Positions 14,728 to 25,035 of a stretch of 48,585 nt of DNA are shown here, piece after piece. The stretch is from a virus: positions 1-48,585 of IMG/VR virus record IMGVR_UViG_3300020477_001675. One strand, written 5' to 3'. The position numbers were made by a program, and so were the translations under genes. Position 1 is the stretch's first letter. Each line of letters begins with the position of its first letter. The notes under the pieces are model-generated. The model ran no database searches and was not told the DNA's origin. It saw only the letters and a program-made list of their open reading frames with translations.

Positions 14728-15729
14728 ATGAAACTTGAAAAACATCTACTTCGAAGAGCTTATATGGATATTATTCAGGGGAGAACTCAAAGCTCTTTGC
14801 CTAAATATGGAAAGTTTTATGTTAAGCATTTAGACCTTTATTCTTCAGAAGAGATTGATGAAAAAAATGCAGAATACAAGCACTACGCTTCAAACAAAGG
14901 GCTTCCCTCCACCGAGGATAAGCTCAAAGAGTTAGAAAAAGAAGGTCTTTGGTCACCGGAAAAAGAAAGAGCAATCGAAGATGAAAGAAAAATGATTGCC
15001 ACGCTAAAGGTTACAAAGTCAAAATTTGTTCTTAAAGCTGATATAAACAGTATCCAAAAACAAATTACAGATGCTGAAAAAATACTCGACGAACGAATCA
15101 CCGAAAGAATGAACCTTGTAGGATTTACGAGTGATTTGTATGCCCTTAAAAAAATAAATGAATTTTATGTTTATGTAACTTCTTTCAAGGATAAGGAATT
15201 AACAGAGGCTCTTTTCACACAGGAAGAGTTTGATGAACTTCATGAGCTTGAAATAAGCGTGCTTATAAAAAATTATAATGACTTAAATGAGCGGTATAAC
15301 GAAGAAAACATAAAAAGGGTGGCACTTTCTGGTTTTTTTCTTAATTCTTTTTATCTGTGTAAAGACAACCCTTTTACCTTTTACGGAAAACCTGTAATAA
15401 ATTTAACATTTCATCAAAATGAGCTTTTTACATATGGGAGATACTTCAAAAATATACTTTCAGAGTTGAAACACGAACCTACTCCTGATGTAATGGATGA
15501 TCCTGATAAGCTTATTGAATTGTTTAACGTAAGCAAAAATTCTGAAAAACTAAAAGAAAAGATAGATCAATCTTCGGCTACCACCATTGTCGGAGCCACA
15601 CAAGAAGACCTTCAAAGAATGGGAATAACCGCTACTTCCCACGATACAGGGGTTAGTCTTGCCAAAGAAGCCGCAAAGAAGGGCGGTTCTCTTGATATGG
15701 AAGACCTCATAAAAATACACGGCGAGTAG
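14728..15729 (+). CDS. Virion-assembly protein of unknown function
   Basis: 333 residues, helical and charged. The ATG at 14728 directly follows the T-run of a terminator, with no free ribosome-binding site. The in-frame ATG at 14764 has GAAGAG five nt upstream and would give MDIIQGRTQ. I keep the first because the helix LEKHLLRRAYMDIIQG looks complete with it. The central region is a coiled coil (from KERAIEDERKMIATLKV), followed by a compact domain and a C-terminal VGATQEDLQRMGITATS segment. It sits immediately before the tape measure, so it may help tail initiation or tape-measure folding. Family not recognised. Confidence 0.6.
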   Translation: MKLEKHLLRRAYMDIIQGRTQSSLPKYGKFYVKHLDLYSSEEIDEKNAEYKHYASNKGLPSTEDKLKELEKEGLWSPEKERAIEDERKMIATLKVTKSKFVLKADINSIQKQITDAEKILDERITERMNLVGFTSDLYALKKINEFYVYVTSFKDKELTEALFTQEEFDELHELEISVLIKNYNDLNERYNEENIKRVALSGFFLNSFYLCKDNPFTFYGKPVINLTFHQNELFTYGRYFKNILSELKHEPTPDVMDDPDKLIELFNVSKNSEKLKEKIDQSSATTIVGATQEDLQRMGITATSHDTGVSLAKEAAKKGGSLDMEDLIKIHGE

Positions 15730-15740
15730 GGTGTATTTTG

Positions 15741-15763
15741 GTGTAATTAAAGGTGGTAAAAGG
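15741..15763 (+). promoter_or_regulatory. GTGTAA-N8-GGTAAAAGG signature before the tape measure
   Basis: GTGTAA at 15741-15746 and GGTAAAAGG at 15755-15763 fill the 39-nt gap before the ATG at 15769. This suggests the tape measure has its own transcription start. Confidence 0.5.
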
Positions 15764-15768
15764 ATTAT

Positions 15769-18700
15769 ATGGCAAAAGCTGGACATATTGATATTGGAGT
15801 TAATATTCCTAAGGCGGAAGTTAGGAAGGCCGAGGCCCAACTTCGAAGTCTTTTCTCGACCACTCAAAATTTTAACAAAAATCCAATTGTTGCCAAAAAT
15901 TTCACACAGCCCCTTGGGAGAATAACGGGTGCTGCAAATGAGTTTAATAAATCCCTTGAAGCTTCTAATGCTCGTGTAATTGCTTTTGGTGCGTCTGCCG
16001 GTGCCATCTTCGCTGTTCAAAAAGCGATGCAGTCTTTGGTAAGAACTGCCATCGAGGTGGAACAGCAATTTCGGGAAATTAATGTCTTATTTAATTTATC
16101 GGCAAAAAACTTCAAAAGGTTTGGTGACGGACTCTTTAAGGTGGCGAAGCAAACAGGTACAGCCTTTAATGAAGTAGCTGAGTCAGCAACAGAGTTTGCA
16201 CGTCAGGGTTTGACAGTAGAGGAGACCTTAAAAAGAACGAATGCCGCTCTAATGCTTACAAGGCTCTCTGGCATGAACGCCGTTAATGCTACGGAATCCC
16301 TTACAGCAGCTTTAAATACTTTTAACAAAGCGGGGCTTGATGCTACAACTATTGTTAACAAGATGGCTCAAGCAGATGCTAAGTTTGCCGTGAGCTCTGG
16401 AGACTTGGCCGAAGCTATTAAAAGAACTGGCGCATCCGCTGTAAGTGCCAAGGTAAGTTTTGATGAACTTATTGCCATGGTTACTGTGGCACAAGAAAAA
16501 ACCGCTCGTGGTGGTTCTGTAATTGGTAATAGCTTTAAGACTATTTTTACCCGTATTCAAAGACCCGAAGTATTAAATCAACTTGCTGCCTTGGGAATAG
16601 CTGTAAGAAAAAGTAGCGGAGAAGTTTTACCGGCGGTTACAATTTTAAAAAGTTACGCAAAAACCTACGAATCCCTAACCCCTGCGCTTAAATCCACTAC
16701 TGCGGAAATGTTGGCGGGTGTTTTTCAGGTTAATGTCCTAAAGGCCGTTCTTCCTGATTTGGCTCAACAAACAGGTAAATACGCCCAAGCTTTACAGGTA
16801 GCGGGAAGTGCTACTGACGAAGCCACGCGTAGAATGGCTGACTTGACAGATACTACCAAAGGTAGAATGAATGCTGCCATAATCGAGTTGACCAGTTTTG
16901 CCGCTGAGGTTGGTAAAATTACCATAATGCCAGCTATAGAAAATATAGTCAAGGCCCTCAATAATTTGGTCAATCTTATTAAACCTGAAAATTTCTTTGG
17001 TTTAGGAGAAACGGTAGGGAAAAGCGTTTATGAAGGTATAGGAAAAATTATCTCAGGCCCCGGTCTTTTGCTGTTGGGAACTGTTCTCGCAAAGATCGGT
17101 GGAAGATTAGCAGTGTTCGTCAAGGATGCAGCAGGGGGATTTTTGGGACTTAATACAGCTTCAGAAAAACTTGCTCAAACACAAAATGTAATTCAAAATG
17201 TTTTAGCCCAACGACCCAAGCTTATTGCACAGGCCACAGCTAGCGAAGAAGGAATGGTGGCCGTGGCACGAGCTTTGTCGAGAGAACTTACTGAAGCCAA
17301 CCGACAAATGGTTGCGATTACCTCAACTGCCGCCAAGATGGCTCCAGTCGTTGTGGGGGGTGCTGCGAAAGGGGGAGCGGGGAAAAAGGGTGTCAAGGCA
17401 CCCGTAGGATTTGTACCCGGCGCATCAATGGGGTTCGTACCTAATTTTGCCAGTAATACAGAGGCAGAAAGACAAGGGGCCGCACAAGGGGGCTATTCTC
17501 CCGGGAAGATAAGGAAAACCAATATTCCGGGCGTTGGTTCTGTTACTTACAATGGCAATGAACAAATAAAAAAATTTGATGGCCTTCAACAACCGGCCAT
17601 AATGCCGCCCGCCCTTTCTGAAGCGGGTACAAATTACAGAAAAATCTTTAAAGATACTCACGGCTTTGATCCTTATAATGCTGCAGATGGTTTTGTTCCA
17701 AATTTTAATAGAAGGGAGACAAGAAAGGGAAACGTTACACCACCCACTGCGATACCCGAGGATATGATATGGGAGAATGCCGACCGAGTTGGACTGGTGG
17801 GAGTTTTTGCTCAGAAAACACAAACGGGGAGGTTCTCGAAATTAAGTGGACAGACTACCATGCCAATAAAGAATATAAAACCTTTGTCGCACGCTATAAA
17901 CACCAAGTTAGATGACGAAGTCAAGACTGCACCAACTAAAGAAGCTAAGAAGGACGCAGAAGTCAGGAGAAAAAAATTATTAAGTAAATCTATTCAATTT
18001 CAGGGTGTTCAAACACAGCCTTTAGAAACTTTAAGGGGTGCGGCCAAGAACCAAGCTCAGGTTTTTAGCAAAAACCTTAGCGGTCATATGATTGAGGGAT
18101 TATCTAATTTTGCTCAAGAGTTTTTTAAGCCAATTTTAAAAAATCAAGGTCCCACAAATGCCAAGGAAATAAAAAATGCTCTAAAGACAAGTGAAAATAA
18201 GCTCCTTTCTCCTGATGCAGAAGGTATTTTTTTTGAAAAGGCTATTAAGTTATATTTAGGGGGAGGAAAAAATCCCGCTGCCTTTATGGCATCTTTGGGT
18301 GCTGACACCCGAGCCCCTTGGGATTTTGAGGAAGGTACAGGGGTAAGCAAGGAATTTAGAGAGGGATTTGGCTTTTCCGCGAGACTAATAAAGGCTGATG
18401 CCAAAAGAACCATAAATAAAGATACGCTACAAGAGGTAATTCCCAAAACATATGCGGGGGTTCTCGAACAAGGTCTGGGTACTTTTGGGGACCTCCCACT
18501 TGTGGACTATGTAAGGGGAGGGGCAGGCAGTATAGCTGGAAAATCGTGGGCGGTGAAACGTGGTATAAAAAGCCCCGTAACAGACACAGAAAATAAATTA
18601 AAAAGCTTAGGTTTCGTTCCAAATTTTGCAGGAATCAAAGCCGCTGTTGATAGGGAAAATGCTGCAGGAATAAGCCGCCGCGACATACGCGTTGGCATGG

Positions 18701-21700
18701 ATAAAAGACTGAAGAGCGGCGTGGGGGTTTATAACACTTCGGAGGGTAGTCTTTCGGATGCCATTGATATGCATCTTGCTTCTGGGGCCACTAAAAAATC
18801 CATTCAAACGATGGGGGCAGCAAAAGGTTATGTTCCTAATTTTATGGTAGGCCTGCAAAGGCCCACTGTTGGAAAGTCATCTCCCAATGCCAAATTTTCA
18901 ACAGAGCCCCCCAAGGGTGGAGAAGGTGGAAAAGGTGAAGAGATGGGCTTCGGATTCATGATAGCGATGACAACGGCAGGAGCACAAGTTGAAACGTGGT
19001 CTGAAAAGCTTAGGGAGAGTGAAAACTTTCTAGTAAGATTCGGGGGGAGTATGGGAGAACTTATAGGGTCACTGGCCCTGTGGGGACCAACACTTGGTAT
19101 GATAACACAGTCTTTTGGAGGACTCGCAGCAATAGGAACCAAACTCCAGAAAAGCAACTTCGGATCAATCATGAATACCGAGTTTCTACAGGCAGGGGGT
19201 AGGGGTAAGGCCGGTCAACGGTTAGCTTCAAGGTCAGGTTTTAGGAAACCAGTGGAGTTCGGGGGGGGCTGGAAGGGGACAGCGCAGAGAGGGGTAGGGA
19301 AGATTTCAGGAGGAATAGGGAAAGTTGCAGGAACAGCAGGTCGCGCGTTAGGAGCCGTTGGTGGGGTTGTTGGGGGCGGCGCAATGTTGGGTGCTGGTCT
19401 GGTTGGTGGCGCGGCAGTTTTGGGGGCCAAGATGTACAAAACATGGCGCAATGCAGCATTCGATGACGCTTCCATAAGCATTAATAAAAATTTAGATAAA
19501 AATGCAGACCATTTTAAAAGACTATCTGAGTCTCTTTCTGTTACTGCATCAGCCACTAGCAAATACACAGAAGCTATTAGGGCAGGAGACCAAGTTAAGG
19601 CTCTTGCGGCCAAAAGAGAAATGAAAGCCTCTCTTGTTAAGGGTGGTGTGGGTAAACTTCTCCAAAGCAAGCCTATTACGGCGGGCGGGAAAACATTTAA
19701 AAGCACTGCGGACGTGATGGCAGCATTTACAAGTGGCAACGACGACCTTATTGCAGAGCTCCAGCAAAAAATAGCAGACGCCACCCAAAAATTTGGCAAC
19801 ATGAACACTGCGGCGGGAGATGTTTCCGCTGTTTTACAAGACTTTCAAAGCGCCCAAGGTTGGATTTCTGATGATTTAAGTGGAGATCAAATACGAAAAG
19901 CTTCTGAGGGTTTTGCGAAGGCCTTGAGTGATTTGACTCCTGATCAGGCTTCTAGTTTTAAGTCCGAGTTATTAAAGATGCAGGGTCAGATGAAAGACTT
20001 TGGGAAGCATGTTAGTACAGGGGAGATAAAACAAACAGCTGGAAAGTTTGCTAACTTAATTAAAGGTTTAGATATAGAAGAAAGTGTACGTAACGACCTA
20101 GTAAAACAATTTAGAGCGGTTGCTACTACTACTAATCTAGATGAGGAAGCATTAAGAAAATTATTTAATGCTCTAATTGACAAAGCCGTTCCAAGTTTAA
20201 CGAGATTAGGAGACTCGGCTCTCACCGCATCAGAAATCATAGAAATAAAGGTAAACCCTGCTTTTGCACAGGTAACCGCAAGTCTGAATGATTATGCCCG
20301 TCGTATGGAGGGTGCGGCTTTAGACCTTAATCTTACTGTTGATGTTAACAAAATAATCCGCGATGGTGCTCAAAACATGATTGCGGAGGGAAATAAATTT
20401 TATTTAAATAATTTGAAAAAATCTTTTGGCCCCATGACTAATGTTTTCGAGCAAATCAGACGGGGTGAGGCTGAGTCTCGATTTAAAAGGGAGACAGGGC
20501 TCAAAGGGGCTAGGGCTAAAACTGCTCAAGATTTACAAAAAATTATTTCCACAGAGCTTTTAAGGGGGAAACAATCAGCGGGTGCGAGGAACCCAGCTAT
20601 GTTTATGGGGCGCAGTGGGTCTCAGGCGGAAAAGTTAATGGAGATGTTTGAGCCGCTAATTACAATAGGTGCAACTGGTGTCGATGTAGATAAGCCTGTT
20701 GCTCAGGTTGAAGAGGCCCTCGATGAGGTCACTAAAAATTTAGGGGAATTTGTACAGGGGCCCACAACGGGGCCACCCAACCCCGATCTAGCATTGGAAG
20801 CCCTTCGAAGCGACCTCGCCTTTGACCCCAAGCTAATGGAAGACATAGGGGGGATATTTGATAAACTCGGTTTAAGTAGCTCTTTATTGGGTGACGAATT
20901 AACTAAAGTTGCAACCCAATATCGTGCCGAAATAGCCCTCCTCAAGCTTAGAGAACGACTCGAAAAAGATAAAGTAATGAGACAGCAAAGGCTGGATTTT
21001 GCAGATGAGGCCGCACGATCTCCACAGTCTTTTATTAAAAGGTTTGACCAAGCACAAGCAGATGTAACGATTGGTAGAGCTACCGGAGATGTAGATTTGG
21101 AGACCAAAGGCCTTATAGATCAGGCAAAAATGTTTCAAGGCGTAACTCTGGGAGGAGTAAATGCCGCAGAGCCTTTTGAAACAGCCTTGGCAGATAAATT
21201 TGCCAAAAATATGGAAATGGGTCTAAGAGGCATGGGCTACGACTTGGGTAGTGGAGACATGCAAGCTATACGGGAGTCTGCTGCCTTAAAAGCAGAAACC
21301 TTCATCAAACCTGAAAAAACACAAGAACAATTAATTGCCGTTAACGAGGCACTTAAAAATGAAATCGTAAGGGATATTTCACAACAAGAGAAACTACTCG
21401 TGGCACAAGAAAAACTCACAAATGCTATCAATGAGGCGACATCGACGTTGGCACAGGGATTTCTCTCTGCGGGGTCAGTGGTGAGGGAGGGTGGGGGTTC
21501 GATTGGTGAAAAACTTAAAGAAACGTGGAGTCGTACCAAAGACGCGGCCGACAAGGAAAAGAAGCAGAGAATGGAGGCGGCAAAGCAACTAGACTTAGAG
21601 GCGCGTGCTGGTGGAAACGCCCTCACCGTAAAACAGCAGAAAATGCTTGACGAAGGGAAAGACCCGAGGGAACTGTTACCTTTACAGCAGAGGATTGACG

Positions 21701-24700
21701 AGTTAAATACTACAATTAAAAGGATGAAGGGCTATAAGGACCAGCCCGGAAAGGTGGGGCCTATTGGATCACTGTATACCCCGAGCCAATACAAGCAAAT
21801 ACTGGAAGATAACCTAAAAGAGTTAAAGAGACTGAAAGATTTACAGAAAAACCCACGGTCTGGACCACGTGGTAATAGGGGGTTCGAGGGTACTAGCTTT
21901 TCACCCAACGAAGAATGGAAGGCATGGAATGCCGAAATGAAAAAATCCGGTTACAATGTGGCCTACCTGAATTCGGTCTTAGAGGACACTTCTCGTCACC
22001 TAGCGGCGGGTGGTGCTGGTGCAGCATGGACTCCCACAACAGCAAGGGGCATTTCTCATCCAATGTTCGTGGATGGAAGGTGGATTAGTCAGCCTGCTTC
22101 CGGGTCCACCCATTCTGGCCACCCCGGCGTTGGCCCAAATCAAAGTCCAGCTACATCACGTTTTCAAGATTACATATGGCAGCCTCCCCGGCCCGGAGAG
22201 ATGCTTGGCGTGAGCCTTTCAACTCCTGCCGACTCCCACGCCGAGACGGTGGCTAAACAGAAGAAGCAGGCCGAACAGATGACAGCGGGCTTGGCACGGA
22301 GAAGAACAGGAAGAGGGGGGGCAGCAGGGGGCACGCCCGGTGTAACAAGCGCAGAGGACTTGGCGCAAGAAACCTATTTAAAAGCACAAACCGCTCAAGC
22401 AATGAAGCTAGCTGGAAAACTTACCTCTGATGAACAAGCCAAAAGAGAAAAGGGATTGGGGACACAAGGTAAGTTACTAGCTGGGGCACTTCTGAATAAA
22501 GACCTCCCGATGGAACATGGCGCGCTAATGATGAATGAACAGTTACGTAAGATGGGGGCACTCTCTCTTATGGAAAGAACAAAAGGGAGAACACCTATAT
22601 CTGATGCAGAGCTTTTTGATATTAATGAAACACTTGGGAAGCAAGGGCTAGGTCAACTTACTCGCGAGCAAGCAGAGAAACAAAGGGGAATAACAACGCC
22701 AAAACAACGAGATAAGATTTTAAGGGGAGAGATAAAAGACCCTACTGGGCGGATGATATCCCGCGATGAGCAGTTCAATACGCAGGTAAAGGGAGTGTAT
22801 GACAACTTTCAGAAAATGCAGCAAGAAGCTCTTACTCTAGGAGTTCCCCTTAATGAGATGGAAAAAATAAGCCTAGACTTGAGAAAAGAGGGTGAAAAGC
22901 TTACCCACGACAACATAAAAACGCAAGAACAATTAACTAAAGCACAGAACAAGTTGGCGCTTGCAATGACAAAGGTTACCCGCGCAACAAACGCGCAAAA
23001 AAGTCAAGTCACAACTGATCGAACCTTCGACCAATTTGAGGCGAATTTGATAGGCACTTCCGAGCTTCAACAACAAACTTATCAGAATTTGATGGACAGC
23101 ATAAACGAAGACGGTATTCCCAGCATGGAAGCATGGGGTGACGCTATTAAGTCAAAATTTTCCTACAATACCAACCAAGCCATGAAGGACATGGTGGAGC
23201 TTAGTTTGAATTTATCAGACCAACTTAAACAGGGACTAAAGGACGCCATATATGCGGGCATCACGGGGGCACGAAACTTTAGAGAAGTCATGTCAGAAGT
23301 CTTTCAAAGTATGCAAAAAGAATTAACTAAACAAGCTATTTCATCCTTTGTAGAGGCAGGAGTGGGAGGCCTCAAAACGGGATTGACTAAGATACTAGGG
23401 GGGGGCAAGGACACAGGAAAAGCAAGAGGAGGCTTAATTAAACGCTATGCCGGGGGTGGTATGGTCACGGGTGGCAGCGGAAATAGAGATGATGTACCGG
23501 CCTATTTACAAGCGGGTGAATATGTAGTAAGGAAGTCAGCGGTTCAAAAATATGGCCCCGAACTTATTGAGCGACTTAACGATAGAAAAGTAAATCGTAA
23601 TTCCCTGAAGAGAAGAAGATTCCAAGGAGGCGGCTATGCGAACAAAGGTTTTGCTTTCTCTACTGATGAGTTGATGACAAATCAATATGACTTTACGGGG
23701 AGTGCCTCACACCCCAGCGGTGGAAGCTTTAATGTAGATTCACGACTATCTGCATTAGCGCAAACTGACAGCAACAATCCCATGAACCAGCTTAAGTGGG
23801 ACCGTGAATCTGCTCTTCAAAATTACCTTAAGGAAAGACAAGCCTACGAAGAAGACAAAAAAAGGCAAATGGAGGCATATAAAAAGAGACGCATGGGTGT
23901 TTGGAAACAACTGGGTATACAAATAGCTATGAACGTAGCTACAGCTGGATTGGGGAAACTCCTTTCCGGTGCCGGGAAGGCCGCTGCCGACGCGAAAGAT
24001 GATAAATCAGAAATCCCCAAAGATTGGGCTGAGACGTCCCAAAAAAACATGGACGCAATAGGCGCGGAGACAAAGGCACTGAACCAACAAATGCAACATA
24101 TGCCTTATGGCTATGATTCGAGTTTCGACTACAAGCCCATGAACGCTCTTGGAGGTAGATACGGGATGATTAGGAAGTCGTCCACCCCCCAGATGCTTGA
24201 CATCCCCAAATTTTCAAGGGGCGGTTATATAAGCCAACACGGTTTATCAAGTGGGTGGAGTTCTGTACTCGGCGGCGCAAACATGAAGTACGGCTTCGGC
24301 AAGCAAACGGGAAAAGGTTTCGGGGGAATGTGGAGCAACCGAATGGACTTGGGAAGCCTGTTGGGCCTTCTGGGTGGCATGGGCGGCGGTATGATGGGTG
24401 GCATGGGCGGCGGCATGATGGGTGGCATGGGCGGCGGCATGATGGGTGGCATGGGCGGCGGCGGTGCAGGTTTGTTGGGGGGAGTAAAGCTAAGGCACGG
24501 CTTCGGCAAGCAAACAGGAAAAGGTTTTGGTGGAGAGTGGAGTAATAGCATAGGCCTAGGGACTTTGCTTGGTGGCCTTGGTGGCCTTGGTGGCATGGTG
24601 GGATTTGCTAACGGTGGTAGTGCTGGGCGGGATAACGTTCCTTCCCTTCTTATGGGTGGAGAGTATGTCGTAAAGAAGGATGCGGTAGACAAATATGGAG

Positions 24701-25035
24701 TTAATTTCTTTGACCGCCTTAACGGCGGAAGACTGAAGCACTTTGCCGAAGGCGGCTATGTAGGAGAAGGGGCTCCTAATGCTGGGGGCGAAGGAGTAAC
24801 CGGGGGGCCATCTTCTGTTTCTAATAATATAAATATTTCTGTGACCGTTGAAAAAAATGGAAATGTTACCAGCACCACGGGTAACGAAGAAGACGAAAAC
24901 AAAAACACCAATGAGAATCTAAGTGAAACCGAACGTGCTCAAGACTTTGCCAAGAAAATCAAGGGTGCAGTGGTCAATGAAATTGTGTACCAACAACGTC
25001 CGGGCGGCTTACTTTATGATGATAAAAGGAATTAA
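15769..25035 (+). CDS. Tape measure protein (3088 aa)
   Basis: This scaffolds tail-tube assembly and sets tail length; it is probably released into the host at infection. The N-terminal ~420 residues form a TP901-type tape-measure core (NEVAESATEFARQGLTVEET; GNSFKTIFTRIQRPEVLNQL). Five GFVP-type motifs follow at residues 547, 555, 641, 948 and 1020 (four read G-F/Y-V-P-N-F). Hydrophobic Gly/Ala segments at about 1090-1125 and 1190-1222 could insert in a membrane. Long coiled-coil stretches follow. Near the C-terminus two copies of a G-x-x-D-x-V-P-x-x-L-x-x-G-E-Y-V-V-x-K module (about 2558-2604 and 2943-2994) flank a MGGGMMGG repeat. The end (QQRPGGLLYDDKRN) overlaps the convergent J gene by 4 nt. 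At 1.5 angstrom per residue the upper-bound tail is about 460 nm. Confidence 0.93.
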   Translation: MAKAGHIDIGVNIPKAEVRKAEAQLRSLFSTTQNFNKNPIVAKNFTQPLGRITGAANEFNKSLEASNARVIAFGASAGAIFAVQKAMQSLVRTAIEVEQQFREINVLFNLSAKNFKRFGDGLFKVAKQTGTAFNEVAESATEFARQGLTVEETLKRTNAALMLTRLSGMNAVNATESLTAALNTFNKAGLDATTIVNKMAQADAKFAVSSGDLAEAIKRTGASAVSAKVSFDELIAMVTVAQEKTARGGSVIGNSFKTIFTRIQRPEVLNQLAALGIAVRKSSGEVLPAVTILKSYAKTYESLTPALKSTTAEMLAGVFQVNVLKAVLPDLAQQTGKYAQALQVAGSATDEATRRMADLTDTTKGRMNAAIIELTSFAAEVGKITIMPAIENIVKALNNLVNLIKPENFFGLGETVGKSVYEGIGKIISGPGLLLLGTVLAKIGGRLAVFVKDAAGGFLGLNTASEKLAQTQNVIQNVLAQRPKLIAQATASEEGMVAVARALSRELTEANRQMVAITSTAAKMAPVVVGGAAKGGAGKKGVKAPVGFVPGASMGFVPNFASNTEAERQGAAQGGYSPGKIRKTNIPGVGSVTYNGNEQIKKFDGLQQPAIMPPALSEAGTNYRKIFKDTHGFDPYNAADGFVPNFNRRETRKGNVTPPTAIPEDMIWENADRVGLVGVFAQKTQTGRFSKLSGQTTMPIKNIKPLSHAINTKLDDEVKTAPTKEAKKDAEVRRKKLLSKSIQFQGVQTQPLETLRGAAKNQAQVFSKNLSGHMIEGLSNFAQEFFKPILKNQGPTNAKEIKNALKTSENKLLSPDAEGIFFEKAIKLYLGGGKNPAAFMASLGADTRAPWDFEEGTGVSKEFREGFGFSARLIKADAKRTINKDTLQEVIPKTYAGVLEQGLGTFGDLPLVDYVRGGAGSIAGKSWAVKRGIKSPVTDTENKLKSLGFVPNFAGIKAAVDRENAAGISRRDIRVGMDKRLKSGVGVYNTSEGSLSDAIDMHLASGATKKSIQTMGAAKGYVPNFMVGLQRPTVGKSSPNAKFSTEPPKGGEGGKGEEMGFGFMIAMTTAGAQVETWSEKLRESENFLVRFGGSMGELIGSLALWGPTLGMITQSFGGLAAIGTKLQKSNFGSIMNTEFLQAGGRGKAGQRLASRSGFRKPVEFGGGWKGTAQRGVGKISGGIGKVAGTAGRALGAVGGVVGGGAMLGAGLVGGAAVLGAKMYKTWRNAAFDDASISINKNLDKNADHFKRLSESLSVTASATSKYTEAIRAGDQVKALAAKREMKASLVKGGVGKLLQSKPITAGGKTFKSTADVMAAFTSGNDDLIAELQQKIADATQKFGNMNTAAGDVSAVLQDFQSAQGWISDDLSGDQIRKASEGFAKALSDLTPDQASSFKSELLKMQGQMKDFGKHVSTGEIKQTAGKFANLIKGLDIEESVRNDLVKQFRAVATTTNLDEEALRKLFNALIDKAVPSLTRLGDSALTASEIIEIKVNPAFAQVTASLNDYARRMEGAALDLNLTVDVNKIIRDGAQNMIAEGNKFYLNNLKKSFGPMTNVFEQIRRGEAESRFKRETGLKGARAKTAQDLQKIISTELLRGKQSAGARNPAMFMGRSGSQAEKLMEMFEPLITIGATGVDVDKPVAQVEEALDEVTKNLGEFVQGPTTGPPNPDLALEALRSDLAFDPKLMEDIGGIFDKLGLSSSLLGDELTKVATQYRAEIALLKLRERLEKDKVMRQQRLDFADEAARSPQSFIKRFDQAQADVTIGRATGDVDLETKGLIDQAKMFQGVTLGGVNAAEPFETALADKFAKNMEMGLRGMGYDLGSGDMQAIRESAALKAETFIKPEKTQEQLIAVNEALKNEIVRDISQQEKLLVAQEKLTNAINEATSTLAQGFLSAGSVVREGGGSIGEKLKETWSRTKDAADKEKKQRMEAAKQLDLEARAGGNALTVKQQKMLDEGKDPRELLPLQQRIDELNTTIKRMKGYKDQPGKVGPIGSLYTPSQYKQILEDNLKELKRLKDLQKNPRSGPRGNRGFEGTSFSPNEEWKAWNAEMKKSGYNVAYLNSVLEDTSRHLAAGGAGAAWTPTTARGISHPMFVDGRWISQPASGSTHSGHPGVGPNQSPATSRFQDYIWQPPRPGEMLGVSLSTPADSHAETVAKQKKQAEQMTAGLARRRTGRGGAAGGTPGVTSAEDLAQETYLKAQTAQAMKLAGKLTSDEQAKREKGLGTQGKLLAGALLNKDLPMEHGALMMNEQLRKMGALSLMERTKGRTPISDAELFDINETLGKQGLGQLTREQAEKQRGITTPKQRDKILRGEIKDPTGRMISRDEQFNTQVKGVYDNFQKMQQEALTLGVPLNEMEKISLDLRKEGEKLTHDNIKTQEQLTKAQNKLALAMTKVTRATNAQKSQVTTDRTFDQFEANLIGTSELQQQTYQNLMDSINEDGIPSMEAWGDAIKSKFSYNTNQAMKDMVELSLNLSDQLKQGLKDAIYAGITGARNFREVMSEVFQSMQKELTKQAISSFVEAGVGGLKTGLTKILGGGKDTGKARGGLIKRYAGGGMVTGGSGNRDDVPAYLQAGEYVVRKSAVQKYGPELIERLNDRKVNRNSLKRRRFQGGGYANKGFAFSTDELMTNQYDFTGSASHPSGGSFNVDSRLSALAQTDSNNPMNQLKWDRESALQNYLKERQAYEEDKKRQMEAYKKRRMGVWKQLGIQIAMNVATAGLGKLLSGAGKAAADAKDDKSEIPKDWAETSQKNMDAIGAETKALNQQMQHMPYGYDSSFDYKPMNALGGRYGMIRKSSTPQMLDIPKFSRGGYISQHGLSSGWSSVLGGANMKYGFGKQTGKGFGGMWSNRMDLGSLLGLLGGMGGGMMGGMGGGMMGGMGGGMMGGMGGGGAGLLGGVKLRHGFGKQTGKGFGGEWSNSIGLGTLLGGLGGLGGMVGFANGGSAGRDNVPSLLMGGEYVVKKDAVDKYGVNFFDRLNGGRLKHFAEGGYVGEGAPNAGGEGVTGGPSSVSNNINISVTVEKNGNVTSTTGNEEDENKNTNENLSETERAQDFAKKIKGAVVNEIVYQQRPGGLLYDDKRN
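24372..24467 (+). repeat. 24-bp tandem repeat in the tape measure gene
   Basis: About four near-identical 24-bp units (GGGTGGCATGGGCGGCGGCA plus TGAT) encode G-G-M-G-G-G-M-M. Flanking protein segments GFGKQTGKGFGG...WSN are also duplicated on either side (from about 24293 and 24499), so a larger duplication frames the array. Confidence 0.9.

Noticed and set aside
19215-19808. 197-residue minus-strand ORF inside the tape measure
   Set aside because: Low-complexity antisense frame opposite the Ala/Gly-rich tape-measure segment, with no start signal.
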